From: an uncultured Ignavibacteria bacterium
GTDB taxonomy: Bacteria; Bacteroidota; Ignavibacteria; Kapaibacteriales; Kapaibacteriaceae
DNA: 64,000 nucleotides
Direction: 5' to 3'
NCBI GenBank assembly: GCA_903939735.1
Contig: CAJAIA010000020.1
Coordinates: forward strand, 36,879-100,878
A model generated the notes under the pieces. It was given only the letters and a program-made list of their open reading frames with translations. It did not search any database and was not told the DNA's origin. The position numbers and the translations under genes were made by a program. Position 1 is the first letter of the stretch, and every line of letters begins with the position of its first letter. Shown here piece after piece: positions 1 through 7,906 of the stretch.

Positions 1-717
1 GCCGAACACGATATACGGATCGTTACCACCCAGCTCTAGGATCGTTTTCTTCACCGCTGCTCCAGCCAGAGCAGCCACAGCCGAACCACCGCGCGTCGAA
101 CCCGTAAACGTCACGGCCCGAATCCGCGGGTCGGCGATAACCCTCGCAACCGCAGTCTCATCGATGCGCAAATGCTGCACCAGATCGACCGGCACGCCAG
201 CCTCGTGAAGTGCGCTCACCATCAGCTCCGCGCTTCCCATCACGTTCGGGGCATGCTTCAACACAACCGCATTCCCCGCAAGAATAGCAGGCGCTGCAAA
301 GCGGATAAACTGCCAGAGCGGGAAGTTCCACGGCATGATGGCGAGCACCACGCCCATCGGATCGTACCGCAACTCAGCACGCGCACCTTCGATGTCGATC
401 CACTCCGAGGCCAACGTCGTAGCCGCAACCGACGCCAGATAGCGGCAGGCGGCGGAACACTTGTCCACTTCTGCACGTGCTTGGCTAAGGGGCTTCCCCA
501 TCTCCACCGTCATCATGTGCGCAAGTTCTTCACGCAGCGCATCGAGTACATCGGCAATGCGCTCCACAATCTCGCGGCGAGATGTATGCGATGTGGCAGA
601 CCATGTGCAACTTGCAGTGTGCGCGGTGGCAAGCACCGCATGCACGCGTTCTAGCGAATCTTCGTCATACACGGCCACCGTGCCACCTGTGGCTGGATCA
701 ATGCTCGTAAACTTCAT
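1..717 (-). CDS. NAD(P)-dependent aldehyde dehydrogenase, succinate-semialdehyde dehydrogenase-like (3' end outside window)
   Basis: The first 239 codons of an aldehyde dehydrogenase; the rest lies beyond base 1. It would oxidise an aldehyde (probably succinate semialdehyde) to the acid with NAD(P)+ in the cytoplasm. Visible family motifs in order are EMGKP, PWNFPLWQ, FTGSTRGG (cofactor binding) and LELGGNDPYIVFG, which carries the conserved glutamate. The catalytic cysteine would lie past the edge and cannot be checked. The MPWNFPLWQ/LKHA combination is typical of the short GabD/YneI-type semialdehyde dehydrogenases; substrate is inference. The ATG at 717 is preceded by a TAGCTTTG box only 4 nt upstream, which supports this start and suggests a leaderless message. 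It diverges from the terC-like gene. Confidence 0.9.
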   Translation of the reverse strand, partial: MKFTSIDPATGGTVAVYDEDSLERVHAVLATAHTASCTWSATSHTSRREIVERIADVLDALREELAHMMTVEMGKPLSQARAEVDKCSAACRYLASVAATTLASEWIDIEGARAELRYDPMGVVLAIMPWNFPLWQFIRFAAPAILAGNAVVLKHAPNVMGSAELMVSALHEAGVPVDLVQHLRIDETAVARVIADPRIRAVTFTGSTRGGSAVAALAGAAVKKTILELGGNDPYIVFG

Positions 718-721
718 ACCA

Positions 722-735
722 CAAAGCTACACTTG
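722..735. promoter_or_regulatory. Overlapping divergent -7 promoter boxes
   Basis: The 23-bp gap between the aldehyde dehydrogenase and terC-like starts holds a minus-strand TAGCTTTG (722-729) and a plus-strand TACACTTG (728-735), sharing the TA at 728-729. Both resemble the Bacteroidota -7 consensus TANNTTTG, and each ends 4-5 nt before its start codon. Confidence 0.5.
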
Positions 736-740
736 CCTGT

Positions 741-1508
741 ATGGAAGTCCTGTTTACCCCTGACATCATCATCTCGCTGATCACGCTCACCGTGCTCGAG
801 ATCGTGCTTGGCATCGACAACATCATCTTTATCTCGATCCTCGTCGGACGTCTCCCTGAGCGCGATCAGGCACGAGCACGCACCATTGGACTATCGCTGG
901 CACTCGTGTTGCGCATCGTCTTCCTGTTTGGAGCCACCTGGATCGCCCAACTCACGACAGATCTTATAACCGTACCGTCTATCGGCGGCCTGACGCCCGC
1001 GTTCGGTTTCAGCGGTCGCGATCTCATCATGCTTACCGGTGGACTCTTCCTGTTGGCCAAGGCGACATCCGAGCTGCACGCCAAACTGGAAGGAACCGAA
1101 CACTCAGCCAAGACGGGCGCAACGGCATCCTTTGGGGCTATGATCGCCCAGATTATTGCTCTGGACTTGGTTTTCTCCATCGACTCTGTGATTACCGCCA
1201 TCGGCCTTACGCAGCATTTCTGGGTGATGGTTGTGGCAGTCGTGATCTCCGTTGGCGTTATGCAGATGAGCGCCGGCGGTATATCCCGCTTCATCCATCG
1301 ACACCCCACGGTTAAGGTTCTGGCCCTCGCCTTCCTGATCATGATCGGGACGCTCCTGGTGGCGGAAGGCTTCGAGGTGCACGTTCCGAAGGGCTATGTC
1401 TACTTCTCCATGGCCTTCTCGATGGCCGTTGAGTTCCTGAACATGCGTCTTCGCGGCCGTGCTGAAGCCCAGCCAGTGGAGCTCCGTCAGCCCCCTTATC
1501 AGAGCTGA
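741..1508 (+). CDS. TerC family integral membrane protein
   Basis: A 255-residue multi-pass inner-membrane protein of the TerC family, linked in other bacteria to tellurite resistance, manganese export and metal homeostasis. Hallmarks are the N-terminal EIVLGIDNIIF and the later LDLVFSIDSVITAIGL segments, the two acidic/asparagine-bearing transmembrane motifs of the family; about seven hydrophobic segments can be drawn. The last 25 residues are polar. It has no metal-responsive leader of the Mn riboswitch type because the upstream gap is only 23 bp. It is transcribed away from the aldehyde dehydrogenase. The transported ion is not determined by the sequence. Confidence 0.88.
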   Translation: MEVLFTPDIIISLITLTVLEIVLGIDNIIFISILVGRLPERDQARARTIGLSLALVLRIVFLFGATWIAQLTTDLITVPSIGGLTPAFGFSGRDLIMLTGGLFLLAKATSELHAKLEGTEHSAKTGATASFGAMIAQIIALDLVFSIDSVITAIGLTQHFWVMVVAVVISVGVMQMSAGGISRFIHRHPTVKVLALAFLIMIGTLLVAEGFEVHVPKGYVYFSMAFSMAVEFLNMRLRGRAEAQPVELRQPPYQS

Positions 1509-1584
1509 CAACGTTTTTACTTGCTATGCGTCACTTCCGTGACCTATTATAGCTGAACTCTGCATATGGCACGAAAGGGGACCA

Positions 1585-2673
1585 ATGGCCAAGAAGCTCA
1601 CGCCCAAGAATCCGGCATCTACTCTCGACACATCGGCAATGTTCGACGTCCTGTACCGCTTTCCCGAGCAGGTAAAGGAAGCCGTAGGCATTGGTGAAAG
1701 CGCTCCCCTGTGGCGCCAGCAAGCAACATCAAACCGCTTCGCATTCTTCGGTCTCGGAGGATCAGCAATAGGTGCAGACCTGCTCCGGAGCTATGCGGCA
1801 GCGACCGTCGGAGCCGACCATCTCGACATATCGGTGCATCGCGGATACTCAGCTCCAGGCTGGCTCAATGCCGATACAAACGTCGTATGCTCAAGCTACT
1901 CTGGTGAAACCGAGGAAACGCTCTCCGCCTTCGATGAAGCTCGCAAGCGTACAATGCGCATGCTCTGCATCACCACAGGTGGATCGCTCGGCAAGCGCGC
2001 CGTTACCTACGGCATGCCGATCATCAACATCCCGCCGGGTCTGCAGCCACGCTGCGCCATTGCCTATGCCTTCTTCCCGCTGCTGACCGTGATGACGCGC
2101 TACGGTGCGTTCGACGCACGTGCAGGCCGGGCAAACGCCAAGGGCATTCGCGAGATTCTGGCCCACACCGAGGAGATGCGTGACGTCTATGCATCCACGA
2201 CGGCTAAGAACCCCGCACTCCAGATCGCAAAGAAGCTCGCCGGAACCTATCCGGTGATTTACTCCGCCTCCGAGCGGCTCGACGCTGTTAATCTTCGCTG
2301 GCGTGGCCAGATCCAGGAGAATGCCAAGCAGGTTGCTTTTGGCAACACGCTCCCGGAGATGAATCACAACGAGATCAATGGATGGCAGTTCCCGAAGGGC
2401 AAGACGAAGCCCTTCTCCGTGGTCTTGCTGCGCGACCCAGATGACCACAAGCGCACGCAGCTCCGCTTCGATGCACTCAAGGACATCATCAAGACCAGCG
2501 TAGCAGAAGTACAGACATTCGAGGGCAAGGGCAGCACGCTGCTTGCACGTATGTTCTCGCTGATCTACCTGGGCGATTGGGTAAGCTGGCACCTGGCAGT
2601 GCTGAACAAAACCGATCCAACACCTGTACCTGTCATTCAGCAACTCAAGACCCGTCTCGCCAAGGCCCGCTAA
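1585..2673 (+). CDS. Bifunctional phosphoglucose/phosphomannose isomerase
   Basis: A 362-residue SIS-domain isomerase that would interconvert glucose-6-P or mannose-6-P with fructose-6-P in the cytoplasm. The first SIS domain begins FFGLGGSAIGADLL, the sugar-phosphate loop is CSSYSGETEETL, and the family signature EMNHNEINGW is present near residue 255. Length matches the bifunctional Pgi/Pmi family of archaea and Bacteroidota rather than classical Pgi (about 550 residues). The ATG at 1585 follows AAAGGGG at a good distance. Upstream lies a small hairpin GTCAC-TTCC-GTGAC (1530-1543). Confidence 0.9.
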   Translation: MAKKLTPKNPASTLDTSAMFDVLYRFPEQVKEAVGIGESAPLWRQQATSNRFAFFGLGGSAIGADLLRSYAAATVGADHLDISVHRGYSAPGWLNADTNVVCSSYSGETEETLSAFDEARKRTMRMLCITTGGSLGKRAVTYGMPIINIPPGLQPRCAIAYAFFPLLTVMTRYGAFDARAGRANAKGIREILAHTEEMRDVYASTTAKNPALQIAKKLAGTYPVIYSASERLDAVNLRWRGQIQENAKQVAFGNTLPEMNHNEINGWQFPKGKTKPFSVVLLRDPDDHKRTQLRFDALKDIIKTSVAEVQTFEGKGSTLLARMFSLIYLGDWVSWHLAVLNKTDPTPVPVIQQLKTRLAKAR

Positions 2674-2703
2674 CGCTCTACGCGACATAGGTTTACGGCG
2701 CCC

Positions 2704-2740
2704 CGACACAGATTCGTGTCGAGAGCGTGCTTTTTGTCCG
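2704..2740 (+). terminator. Possible terminator after the isomerase gene
   Basis: A perfect 6-bp stem CGACAC/GTGTCG (2704-2721, loop AGATTC) is followed after 9 nt by TTTTTGTCCGTTTTT. The stem is short and the T-run distant, so this is tentative. Confidence 0.35.
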
Positions 2741-2748
2741 TTTTTCGC

Positions 2749-2756
2749 TATCTTTG
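2749..2756 (+). promoter_or_regulatory. -7 box TATCTTTG for the small basic protein and rpsU
   Basis: TATCTTTG fits the Bacteroidota -7 consensus TANNTTTG exactly and lies about 25 bp before the ATG at 2782. I see no convincing -33 TTTG at the usual distance. Confidence 0.5.
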
Positions 2757-2781
2757 TGGCCCGCTCATTTTTGAGTAAACC

Positions 2782-3243
2782 ATGGCTACAGCAAAGAAAA
2801 CGGTCAAGAAGGCAGTGAAGGTTGCAGAAGGCGACGCCGCCGAAGCACCCAAGAAGACCAAGCGCAAAGCGAAGTACATCGTCTTGTACTCGCCGTTCCT
2901 GATGCGTGACACCAAGCACGAACTTATTGGCGAACCCGTTGAAACAGATAACGGTCGTCAACAATGGGCTCGCTGTTCGGTTAGCCATCACTCACAGCTT
3001 GTAAATCTCGACGCACTTGCCGCATCGGCTGAGAAGAAGGTCACCGAAATCAAGCTTGCACGTGAGGACTCGAAGGAGTACTCACCGAAGAGCGAGTACA
3101 AGGTTGGCGACGTGATCTATCATAAGTCGTGGGACGATGTTGGCATCGTTCGCGCAAAGGAAGTCATGTCGAATGGTCGCGCTTCGCTGCTCGTCCACTT
3201 CGAGAAGAACAAAGAAAAACGCCTCGTCGAAAACTTCAAGTAA
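2782..3243 (+). CDS. Small basic protein with a UvrD/PcrA-tail-like domain
   Basis: A 153-residue protein with a Lys/Ala-rich N-terminus (residues 1-33, roughly every third residue Lys) and a C-terminal domain YKVGDVIYHKSWDDVGIV ... VHFEKNKEKRLVENF. That pattern (GD-x-V-x-H-x3-D-x-G-x-V ... V-x-F-x5-K-x-L) resembles the small SH3-like domain at the C-terminus of UvrD/PcrA helicases, which contacts RNA polymerase, and CarD-like folds. A nucleic-acid or polymerase-binding role is inference. It lies 23 bp upstream of rpsU in the same orientation, so the two are probably cotranscribed. Confidence 0.8.
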   Translation: MATAKKTVKKAVKVAEGDAAEAPKKTKRKAKYIVLYSPFLMRDTKHELIGEPVETDNGRQQWARCSVSHHSQLVNLDALAASAEKKVTEIKLAREDSKEYSPKSEYKVGDVIYHKSWDDVGIVRAKEVMSNGRASLLVHFEKNKEKRLVENFK

Positions 3244-3266
3244 TCTCTTTTTTCAAAGGATCTCCC

Positions 3267-3461
3267 GTGATCGGAGTAACAATCCAGAGCAACGAGTCGA
3301 TCGACCGTGCACTTCGCCGCTTTAAGAAGAAATATGAGCGCTCAGGCGTTCTGCGCGAGTTTAAGAAGCGCGCATTCTTCGTTAAGCCGAGTGTTGAGCG
3401 TCGCATGTCTCGTATGAAGGCGGCTCGCCGTCAGCATCGCGCTCAAATGGAACAAGAGTAA
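3267..3461 (+). CDS. rpsU: 30S ribosomal protein bS21
   Basis: A 64-residue bS21 homologue: VTIQSNESIDRALRRFKKK then REFKKRAFFVKPSVERRM, followed by a basic tail. It binds the 30S platform near the anti-Shine-Dalgarno end of 16S rRNA. The start is GTG at 3267, chosen because AAAGGA lies 6 nt upstream and the protein then begins VIGVTI, the normal bS21 N-terminus; no ATG in frame gives the right length. It is followed by a strong terminator. Confidence 0.93.
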   Translation: MIGVTIQSNESIDRALRRFKKKYERSGVLREFKKRAFFVKPSVERRMSRMKAARRQHRAQMEQE

Positions 3462-3481
3462 GATTCGCCGCAATTCCTACG

Positions 3482-3512
3482 AAGGCGCTTCGCAAATGCG
3501 AGGCGCCTTTTT
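3482..3512. terminator. Rho-independent terminator between convergent rpsU and murE
   Basis: AAGGCGCTTCGCA-A-ATGCGAGGCGCCTTTTTG forms a long near-perfect stem with a T-run on the plus strand; the A-run is short on the other side, so it serves mainly rpsU and perhaps also murE. Confidence 0.8.
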
Positions 3513-3517
3513 GTGCT

Positions 3518-4984
3518 TCATGCCGAACCGCTACGTGTGTTCCATGCGAGGATCTCTGCTGCATCGCTAAACGACAGACGGTCGGCACCGATGATTTGAT
3601 ACTCTTCATGCCCCTTACCAGCGACAAGCACAATGTCGCCATCGCCTGCGGCATCAAGTGCAGCACGAATAGCCGTTCGGCGATCTTCGACGACGGTAAC
3701 GCGCTCGAGGGCAGCGCCTTCAATACCGCCGAGAATGTGTCGGATAATGGCTGCCGGCTGCTCCGATCGTGGATTGTCGCTGGTTACGACCACTGCGTCG
3801 GCAAGCTCTGCCGCGATGCGCCCCATTTCAGGTCGCTTGCCGCGATCACGATCGCCACCACAACCAAACACGACATGAATGCGCGCGTTACGCTGACGTG
3901 ATAGATCACGGAGGACGCGGATCGCATTTTCCAAGGCATCAGGTGTGTGCGCATAATCGACAACGCCTACTGCGCCGTTGTGCAGTGGATAGCGCTCCAT
4001 ACGTCCGGCCGGACCCGTCACGGTAGCGATAAGGGCCGCAACGCGATCGGCAGGCATACCATCGAGCATGCACAACACGGCACACAAGGCTGCATTCATC
4101 ACGTTAAAGCCGCCCAGGAGCCTCGTCGTGAGGACCACGCGCTCTGGGAGTATGGGAAGATCCGAGCGTTGTCTGAGCAGCGTAAACGTAGCGCCTTGTA
4201 GGTGAAGATCTACATCAACGATGCGGACTTCGGCATCGACGCCGAGGCCGACAGTGACGGCGCGCTCCGCCTTGCAGTTGCGCTTCATGTACGGCGCCCA
4301 CTCGCTGTCGGCATTAAACACTGCCGATGCGTCGGGCGCGAGCATATCGAAGAGGCGCTTCTTCGCGCGTGCGTAATTCTCCAGCGTCTTATGATAGTCG
4401 AGATGATCGCGCGTGAGATTCGTAAAGATTGCTCCACGGAATTCTACGCCCCATACGCGATGCTGATCAAGCGCATGAGAACTCACCTCCATGGAAACCG
4501 TGGCAACACCGTGGTCGCGCATGTCCACAAACAAGTCTGCGAGAGCATGGGCATGTGGTGTGGTGTAGTTGGTTGTGTGTTGGACACCACCGTATCTATT
4601 CCCCGTGGTTCCGATGAAACCAACGCGTTGTTGATCGCCGCGGAACATCTGTTCGAGCAGTGTGGCACAGGTTGTCTTCCCATTCGTTCCAGTCACGCCA
4701 TACACGCGCATGCCTCGCGACGGGTAGTGGCAGATCTCCTGAACAAGCTGCGCATAGGCTAGGCGAGCATCAGGTACGATCACCATAGGCACCGACAATG
4801 TGGTATCGGGCGCATGTTCAGCGACCACGGCAATTGCACCGTTAGCCACGGCCGTTGTGATTACGGAGTGTCCATCGAATGATGAACCCTGGATTGCAAC
4901 AAAGATCCAACCGGGACGCACCGAACGCGAGTCGGTGGTAACGTCGATACAAGCAGGGAGCGCGAGAAGATCGTGAAGTGTCAT
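3518..4984 (-). CDS. murE: UDP-N-acetylmuramoyl-L-alanyl-D-glutamate--2,6-diaminopimelate ligase
   Basis: MurE adds the third residue to the peptidoglycan stem peptide with ATP in the cytoplasm. Visible: the N-terminal DSRSVRPGWIFVAIQG UDP-binding segment, the GVTGTNGKTT P-loop, the MEVSSHALDQHRV motif and the C-terminal DNPRSE motif. DNPR is diagnostic of meso-diaminopimelate rather than lysine as substrate. The ATG at 4984 (MTLHDLL) is chosen; an upstream in-frame extension of 70 codons would run antisense through the Nudix gene and has no homology to MurE. The 488-residue length is normal. It stands alone, outside a mur/dcw cluster. Confidence 0.95.
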   Translation of the reverse strand: MTLHDLLALPACIDVTTDSRSVRPGWIFVAIQGSSFDGHSVITTAVANGAIAVVAEHAPDTTLSVPMVIVPDARLAYAQLVQEICHYPSRGMRVYGVTGTNGKTTCATLLEQMFRGDQQRVGFIGTTGNRYGGVQHTTNYTTPHAHALADLFVDMRDHGVATVSMEVSSHALDQHRVWGVEFRGAIFTNLTRDHLDYHKTLENYARAKKRLFDMLAPDASAVFNADSEWAPYMKRNCKAERAVTVGLGVDAEVRIVDVDLHLQGATFTLLRQRSDLPILPERVVLTTRLLGGFNVMNAALCAVLCMLDGMPADRVAALIATVTGPAGRMERYPLHNGAVGVVDYAHTPDALENAIRVLRDLSRQRNARIHVVFGCGGDRDRGKRPEMGRIAAELADAVVVTSDNPRSEQPAAIIRHILGGIEGAALERVTVVEDRRTAIRAALDAAGDGDIVLVAGKGHEEYQIIGADRLSFSDAAEILAWNTRSGSA

Positions 4985-5025
4985 CGCCGTGAATTTACAA
5001 CGGGATTCTCTGCAGATTTGTACCA

Positions 5026-5667
5026 ATGGAACTGTTTGATTTTCTCGCACATCGACTACAGCAGCCGTTGCCCGGTATTGATGCGCATCGGTTGTTCTTT
5101 CCCGATGAGCTGGCTTCGATCTCGCGGATCGCCGAGCCACCGACCGACGCACGCAAGAGCGCAGTGCTCGTTCCATTAATTCGCACCGATGCAATGTGGC
5201 CGTTGGTGTTGTTCACGGTACGAAGCGAGCGATTAACACATCACACCGGACAGATCTCCTTCCCGGGCGGACGTTTGGATCCGCACGAAGGTCCGCGCGA
5301 GGCGGCAATTCGCGAGTTCAACGAAGAGGTCGGAATCCCATCAAGTGCTGTTGAAATTCTCGGTGAGCTATCACCGATCTACATACCGCCATCCAACAGT
5401 GCAGTGACGCCGATTGTTGGCGTGATTGATCGCGCGTCACATTGGCCAATCAACGAAGCAGAAGTGCAGGAAGTCATCGAAGTGCCTCTGTCGCATTTTC
5501 TCGATCCCTCATCGCGATCGATAGCAACGCGCGACGTCTTTCGGCGACAGATGGAGGTTCCGTTCTGGAACATTCACCCGCAGATACCTCTCTGGGGTGC
5601 AACTGCAATGATCCTGAGCGAACTGGTAGCCGTTACTCGCGAATTTGCAATGGAGCATCACCAATGA
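5026..5667 (+). CDS. Nudix hydrolase, CoA pyrophosphatase-like
   Basis: A 213-residue Nudix hydrolase. The Nudix box is intact: GRLDPHEGPREAAIREF followed by NEEVG, giving the G-x5-E-x7-RE-x2-EE-x-G metal site. The preceding GQISFPGG and LxxHTGQ features are those of the NudL/YeaB (CoA diphosphatase) subfamily, which cleaves CoA to phosphopantetheine and 3',5'-ADP. A CAGATTTG box lies 5 nt before the ATG. Its end overlaps the next gene by 4 nt (ATGA), so the two are cotranscribed. The substrate is family-level inference. Confidence 0.88.
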   Translation: MELFDFLAHRLQQPLPGIDAHRLFFPDELASISRIAEPPTDARKSAVLVPLIRTDAMWPLVLFTVRSERLTHHTGQISFPGGRLDPHEGPREAAIREFNEEVGIPSSAVEILGELSPIYIPPSNSAVTPIVGVIDRASHWPINEAEVQEVIEVPLSHFLDPSSRSIATRDVFRRQMEVPFWNIHPQIPLWGATAMILSELVAVTREFAMEHHQ

Positions 5668-5978
5668 TCAAGCATCTGTCAATGATACTCGCAAGCACCG
5701 TTGCTTGCGCGGCCTTCTGCACGTCGTGCAATGATTCCGAAGTGCCAGACGAGCGCTTGGTGTCGGCCTATGTCGACGTGATGATTGTGCGGCAGTCGAG
5801 TTTGGATACGACTGTGATTGCACAACGCGTCGACTCTGTTCTACAGCATCATGGCTTTACAAGTACCGAGTTCTTCGACCGTGTACGCGAAGAGGGACAA
5901 CGTCCACGGATGTTCAAGGCGATGTTCGACTCAGTAGCTGCGCGCTACGAACGCATGCGCGATACGACGTCCCGATAA
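5664..5978 (+). CDS. Small probable lipoprotein, DUF4296-like
   Basis: A 104-residue protein with a hydrophobic signal segment (about residues 4-20) ending FCTSC, a weak lipobox. The mature part VPDERLVSAYVDVMIV ... VLQHHGFTSTEFFDRV resembles the DUF4296 family of short Bacteroidota lipoproteins, whose function is unknown. The start ATG overlaps the Nudix stop. Its 3' end overlaps the convergent dihydroorotate dehydrogenase-like gene by 34 bp. Confidence 0.7.
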   Translation: MIKHLSMILASTVACAAFCTSCNDSEVPDERLVSAYVDVMIVRQSSLDTTVIAQRVDSVLQHHGFTSTEFFDRVREEGQRPRMFKAMFDSVAARYERMRDTTSR

Positions 5979-7069
5979 ACGCGGTGTCCGGCACGACCGA
6001 ACGCTTCGAAGTAGCCAACGTACCATTGATTGAGTCGCACTCCAATCGCCGCTGATGCGGCTACATCGTCAGCACCTGCAACACCGCCGCAGCGAATCAC
6101 CTCGAATGCATCACCTGCGCCGCACGCCGTACGCGCAGCAATGGCAACACCACAGAGCGCCAGCGAGTCACTCCGCAGTGGAGCACCACTCAGTCCCCCA
6201 CCATACGTTGCAGTGAAGTGGTCGTACAGCGCGCGATCGCGCTGATCGATGAGCGCAGCGTGTTCCGCGTATCGTGTGGATGTATTCCCAACGACGATCC
6301 CATTGAAACCACGCTCGTGCAGCGCTTGCACAACGCCTGGAAGCTGTTCTACTGACGTGTCATTTGAGAACTTCACGACAACCGGTAGATGTCGTGAGCG
6401 TTTTGCCAGCACGTGCGATGCAATCATGTCGAGACGTCGCACGAGGTCGGCATCAAGCGCTTCGCGATGTGCATGCCCAGGCACGTTCGGACAGCTCTCA
6501 TTGAGCTCGATGTAGTCGACGCCTGCATCGGCATACATGTGCATGCCATCGACAAGCTCAGCAACCGCAACGTCAGCATCGAGTCCAGGCTCGGCGCTCA
6601 CACTCGCACCGATCGGACACCCAGCAACGCGCGTGAGTGTCGCAAGACGTGATGCTACTGCGCGGTGTCCGGCATTCGGCAAGCCCATCCAATTCGACGA
6701 TGCATGCGAATTCGCATACGGCACGGCAGGCCACTGCACGCCATCACGCACATTCCCTGTGCGCACGCGTGAAGTCGTGGTCCCCGCGACATACGCGCCA
6801 GCGCCTTGGGCTGCGACAACGTCGTAGGCTTCCCCGCCCTTAAACATGCCTGCTGCATTCCAGAGTGGCATGCGAAACGTAAGGCCCATCGCCGTCACCG
6901 ATACATCGGCAGGGGGCACGTAGTGTTCCCGCGGAACATCCGTGGCGAAGCGTTTCGCAAACGCTGTGCGACCAGCCGAGAAAAGCCGTACCGCAATGGC
7001 AGGAGGAAGCGCTGAGACCACACCGCGCAAGCGGTGCTCCAGCGACGCGAAGCGTTCAACAGCACTCAT
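5945..7069 (-). CDS. Dihydroorotate dehydrogenase-like flavoprotein
   Basis: A 374-residue FMN-binding TIM barrel related to PyrD, which oxidises dihydroorotate to orotate. Visible: NAAGMFKGGE near residue 71 (cf. NAAGFDKN), the substrate loop SHASSNWMGLPN, NESCPNVPG at 190-198, VVVKFSNDTS and GGLSGAPL. The SCPN cysteine is the class 1 catalytic base, whereas GGLSGAPL and the N-terminal extension look like class 2, so class is uncertain and the true substrate could differ. The ATG at 7069 follows TAATTTG by 6 nt. The gene is convergent with and overlaps the DUF4296-like gene. Confidence 0.75.
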   Translation of the reverse strand: MSAVERFASLEHRLRGVVSALPPAIAVRLFSAGRTAFAKRFATDVPREHYVPPADVSVTAMGLTFRMPLWNAAGMFKGGEAYDVVAAQGAGAYVAGTTTSRVRTGNVRDGVQWPAVPYANSHASSNWMGLPNAGHRAVASRLATLTRVAGCPIGASVSAEPGLDADVAVAELVDGMHMYADAGVDYIELNESCPNVPGHAHREALDADLVRRLDMIASHVLAKRSRHLPVVVKFSNDTSVEQLPGVVQALHERGFNGIVVGNTSTRYAEHAALIDQRDRALYDHFTATYGGGLSGAPLRSDSLALCGVAIAARTACGAGDAFEVIRCGGVAGADDVAASAAIGVRLNQWYVGYFEAFGRAGHRVYRDVVSRMRS

Positions 7070-7117
7070 GTATGCAAATTACAACCTTGTGCCTGCGCGC
7101 CGAAGGCGAACTCTCCG

Positions 7118-7125
7118 TAGTTTTT
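7118..7125 (+). promoter_or_regulatory. -7 box TAGTTTTT upstream of the AMP nucleosidase gene
   Basis: TAGTTTTT ends 4 nt before the ATG at 7130, the same short spacing seen at several other genes in the window. Confidence 0.4.
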
Positions 7126-7129
7126 CATC

Positions 7130-7906
7130 ATGCATACAAAGCTCGACATCGCGCGGAACTGGCTTCCACGATACACCGGCACCGAGATCGCTGCGTTTGG
7201 CGACTACATCTTGCTCACGAACTTTCGTGGTTACGTCGAATCATTCGCGAAGCGGCACGACGTGCCAGTGCTTGGCACCGACCGTCCGATGCAGACCGCA
7301 ACGTCGGGCAACCTTACGATTATCAACTACGGAATCGGCTCGCCGAACGCTGCGCTGATAATGGACCTGCTGGTTGCGCGTATGCCGAAGGGCGTGCTGT
7401 TCCTTGGCAAGTGTGGCGGACTTAAGGCATCCACAGAGATCGGACACTTCATTCTGCCGATTGCGGCGATTCGTGGTGATGGTACAAGTGATGACTACTT
7501 CCCACCCGAGGTACCGGCGCTTCCTTCGTTCAAGCTCCACAAGTTTGTGTCAGATCGCATTCTCGATCACAAGCAAGACTATCGCACAGGCGTTGTCTAC
7601 ACGACGAACCGTCGTGTATGGGAATGGGACGAACAGTTTCAACAGCGCCTGCAGGACCTGTCATGCCTGGCAATCGACATGGAAACTGCTACCATCTTCA
7701 TTGTTGGTCACAAGAATGGAATTCCACGTGGAGCGTTGTTACTCGTGAGCGACGTACCCGTTATGCCAGAAGGCATCAAGACCGAAGAGTCTGACAAGAT
7801 GGTAACTGAGACGTTTGTCGATCTCCATCTCACGATTGGCATTGAAGCCATGCGCGACATTGGTCTGCAGGGCGAAGAAATCAAACACCTCCGCTATGAA
7901 CGCTAA
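7130..7906 (+). CDS. amn: AMP nucleosidase
   Basis: A 258-residue AMP nucleosidase that would hydrolyse AMP to adenine and ribose-5-phosphate. It matches the short Bacteroidota form, lacking the N-terminal domain of E. coli Amn (about 480 residues). Recognisable blocks are ATSGNLTIINYGIGSPNAA, FLGKCGGL, ILPIAAIRGDGTSDDYFPPE, VYTTNRRVWE, IDMETATIF and LLLVSDVPVMPEGIKTE, the nucleoside-phosphorylase fold with its nucleoside-binding ETAT segment. It overlaps the following PhoD-like gene by 11 nt, implying cotranscription. Confidence 0.92.
   Translation: MHTKLDIARNWLPRYTGTEIAAFGDYILLTNFRGYVESFAKRHDVPVLGTDRPMQTATSGNLTIINYGIGSPNAALIMDLLVARMPKGVLFLGKCGGLKASTEIGHFILPIAAIRGDGTSDDYFPPEVPALPSFKLHKFVSDRILDHKQDYRTGVVYTTNRRVWEWDEQFQQRLQDLSCLAIDMETATIFIVGHKNGIPRGALLLVSDVPVMPEGIKTEESDKMVTETFVDLHLTIGIEAMRDIGLQGEEIKHLRYER

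Noticed and set aside
741..1508. Tellurite resistance cluster
   Set aside because: Only the TerC-type membrane protein is present; no TerD/TerZ-type genes lie nearby, so the name does not imply tellurite resistance.
1891..2991. 366-codon open frame on the minus strand
   Set aside because: Antisense to the sugar-phosphate isomerase and the next gene; the product has no domain pattern.
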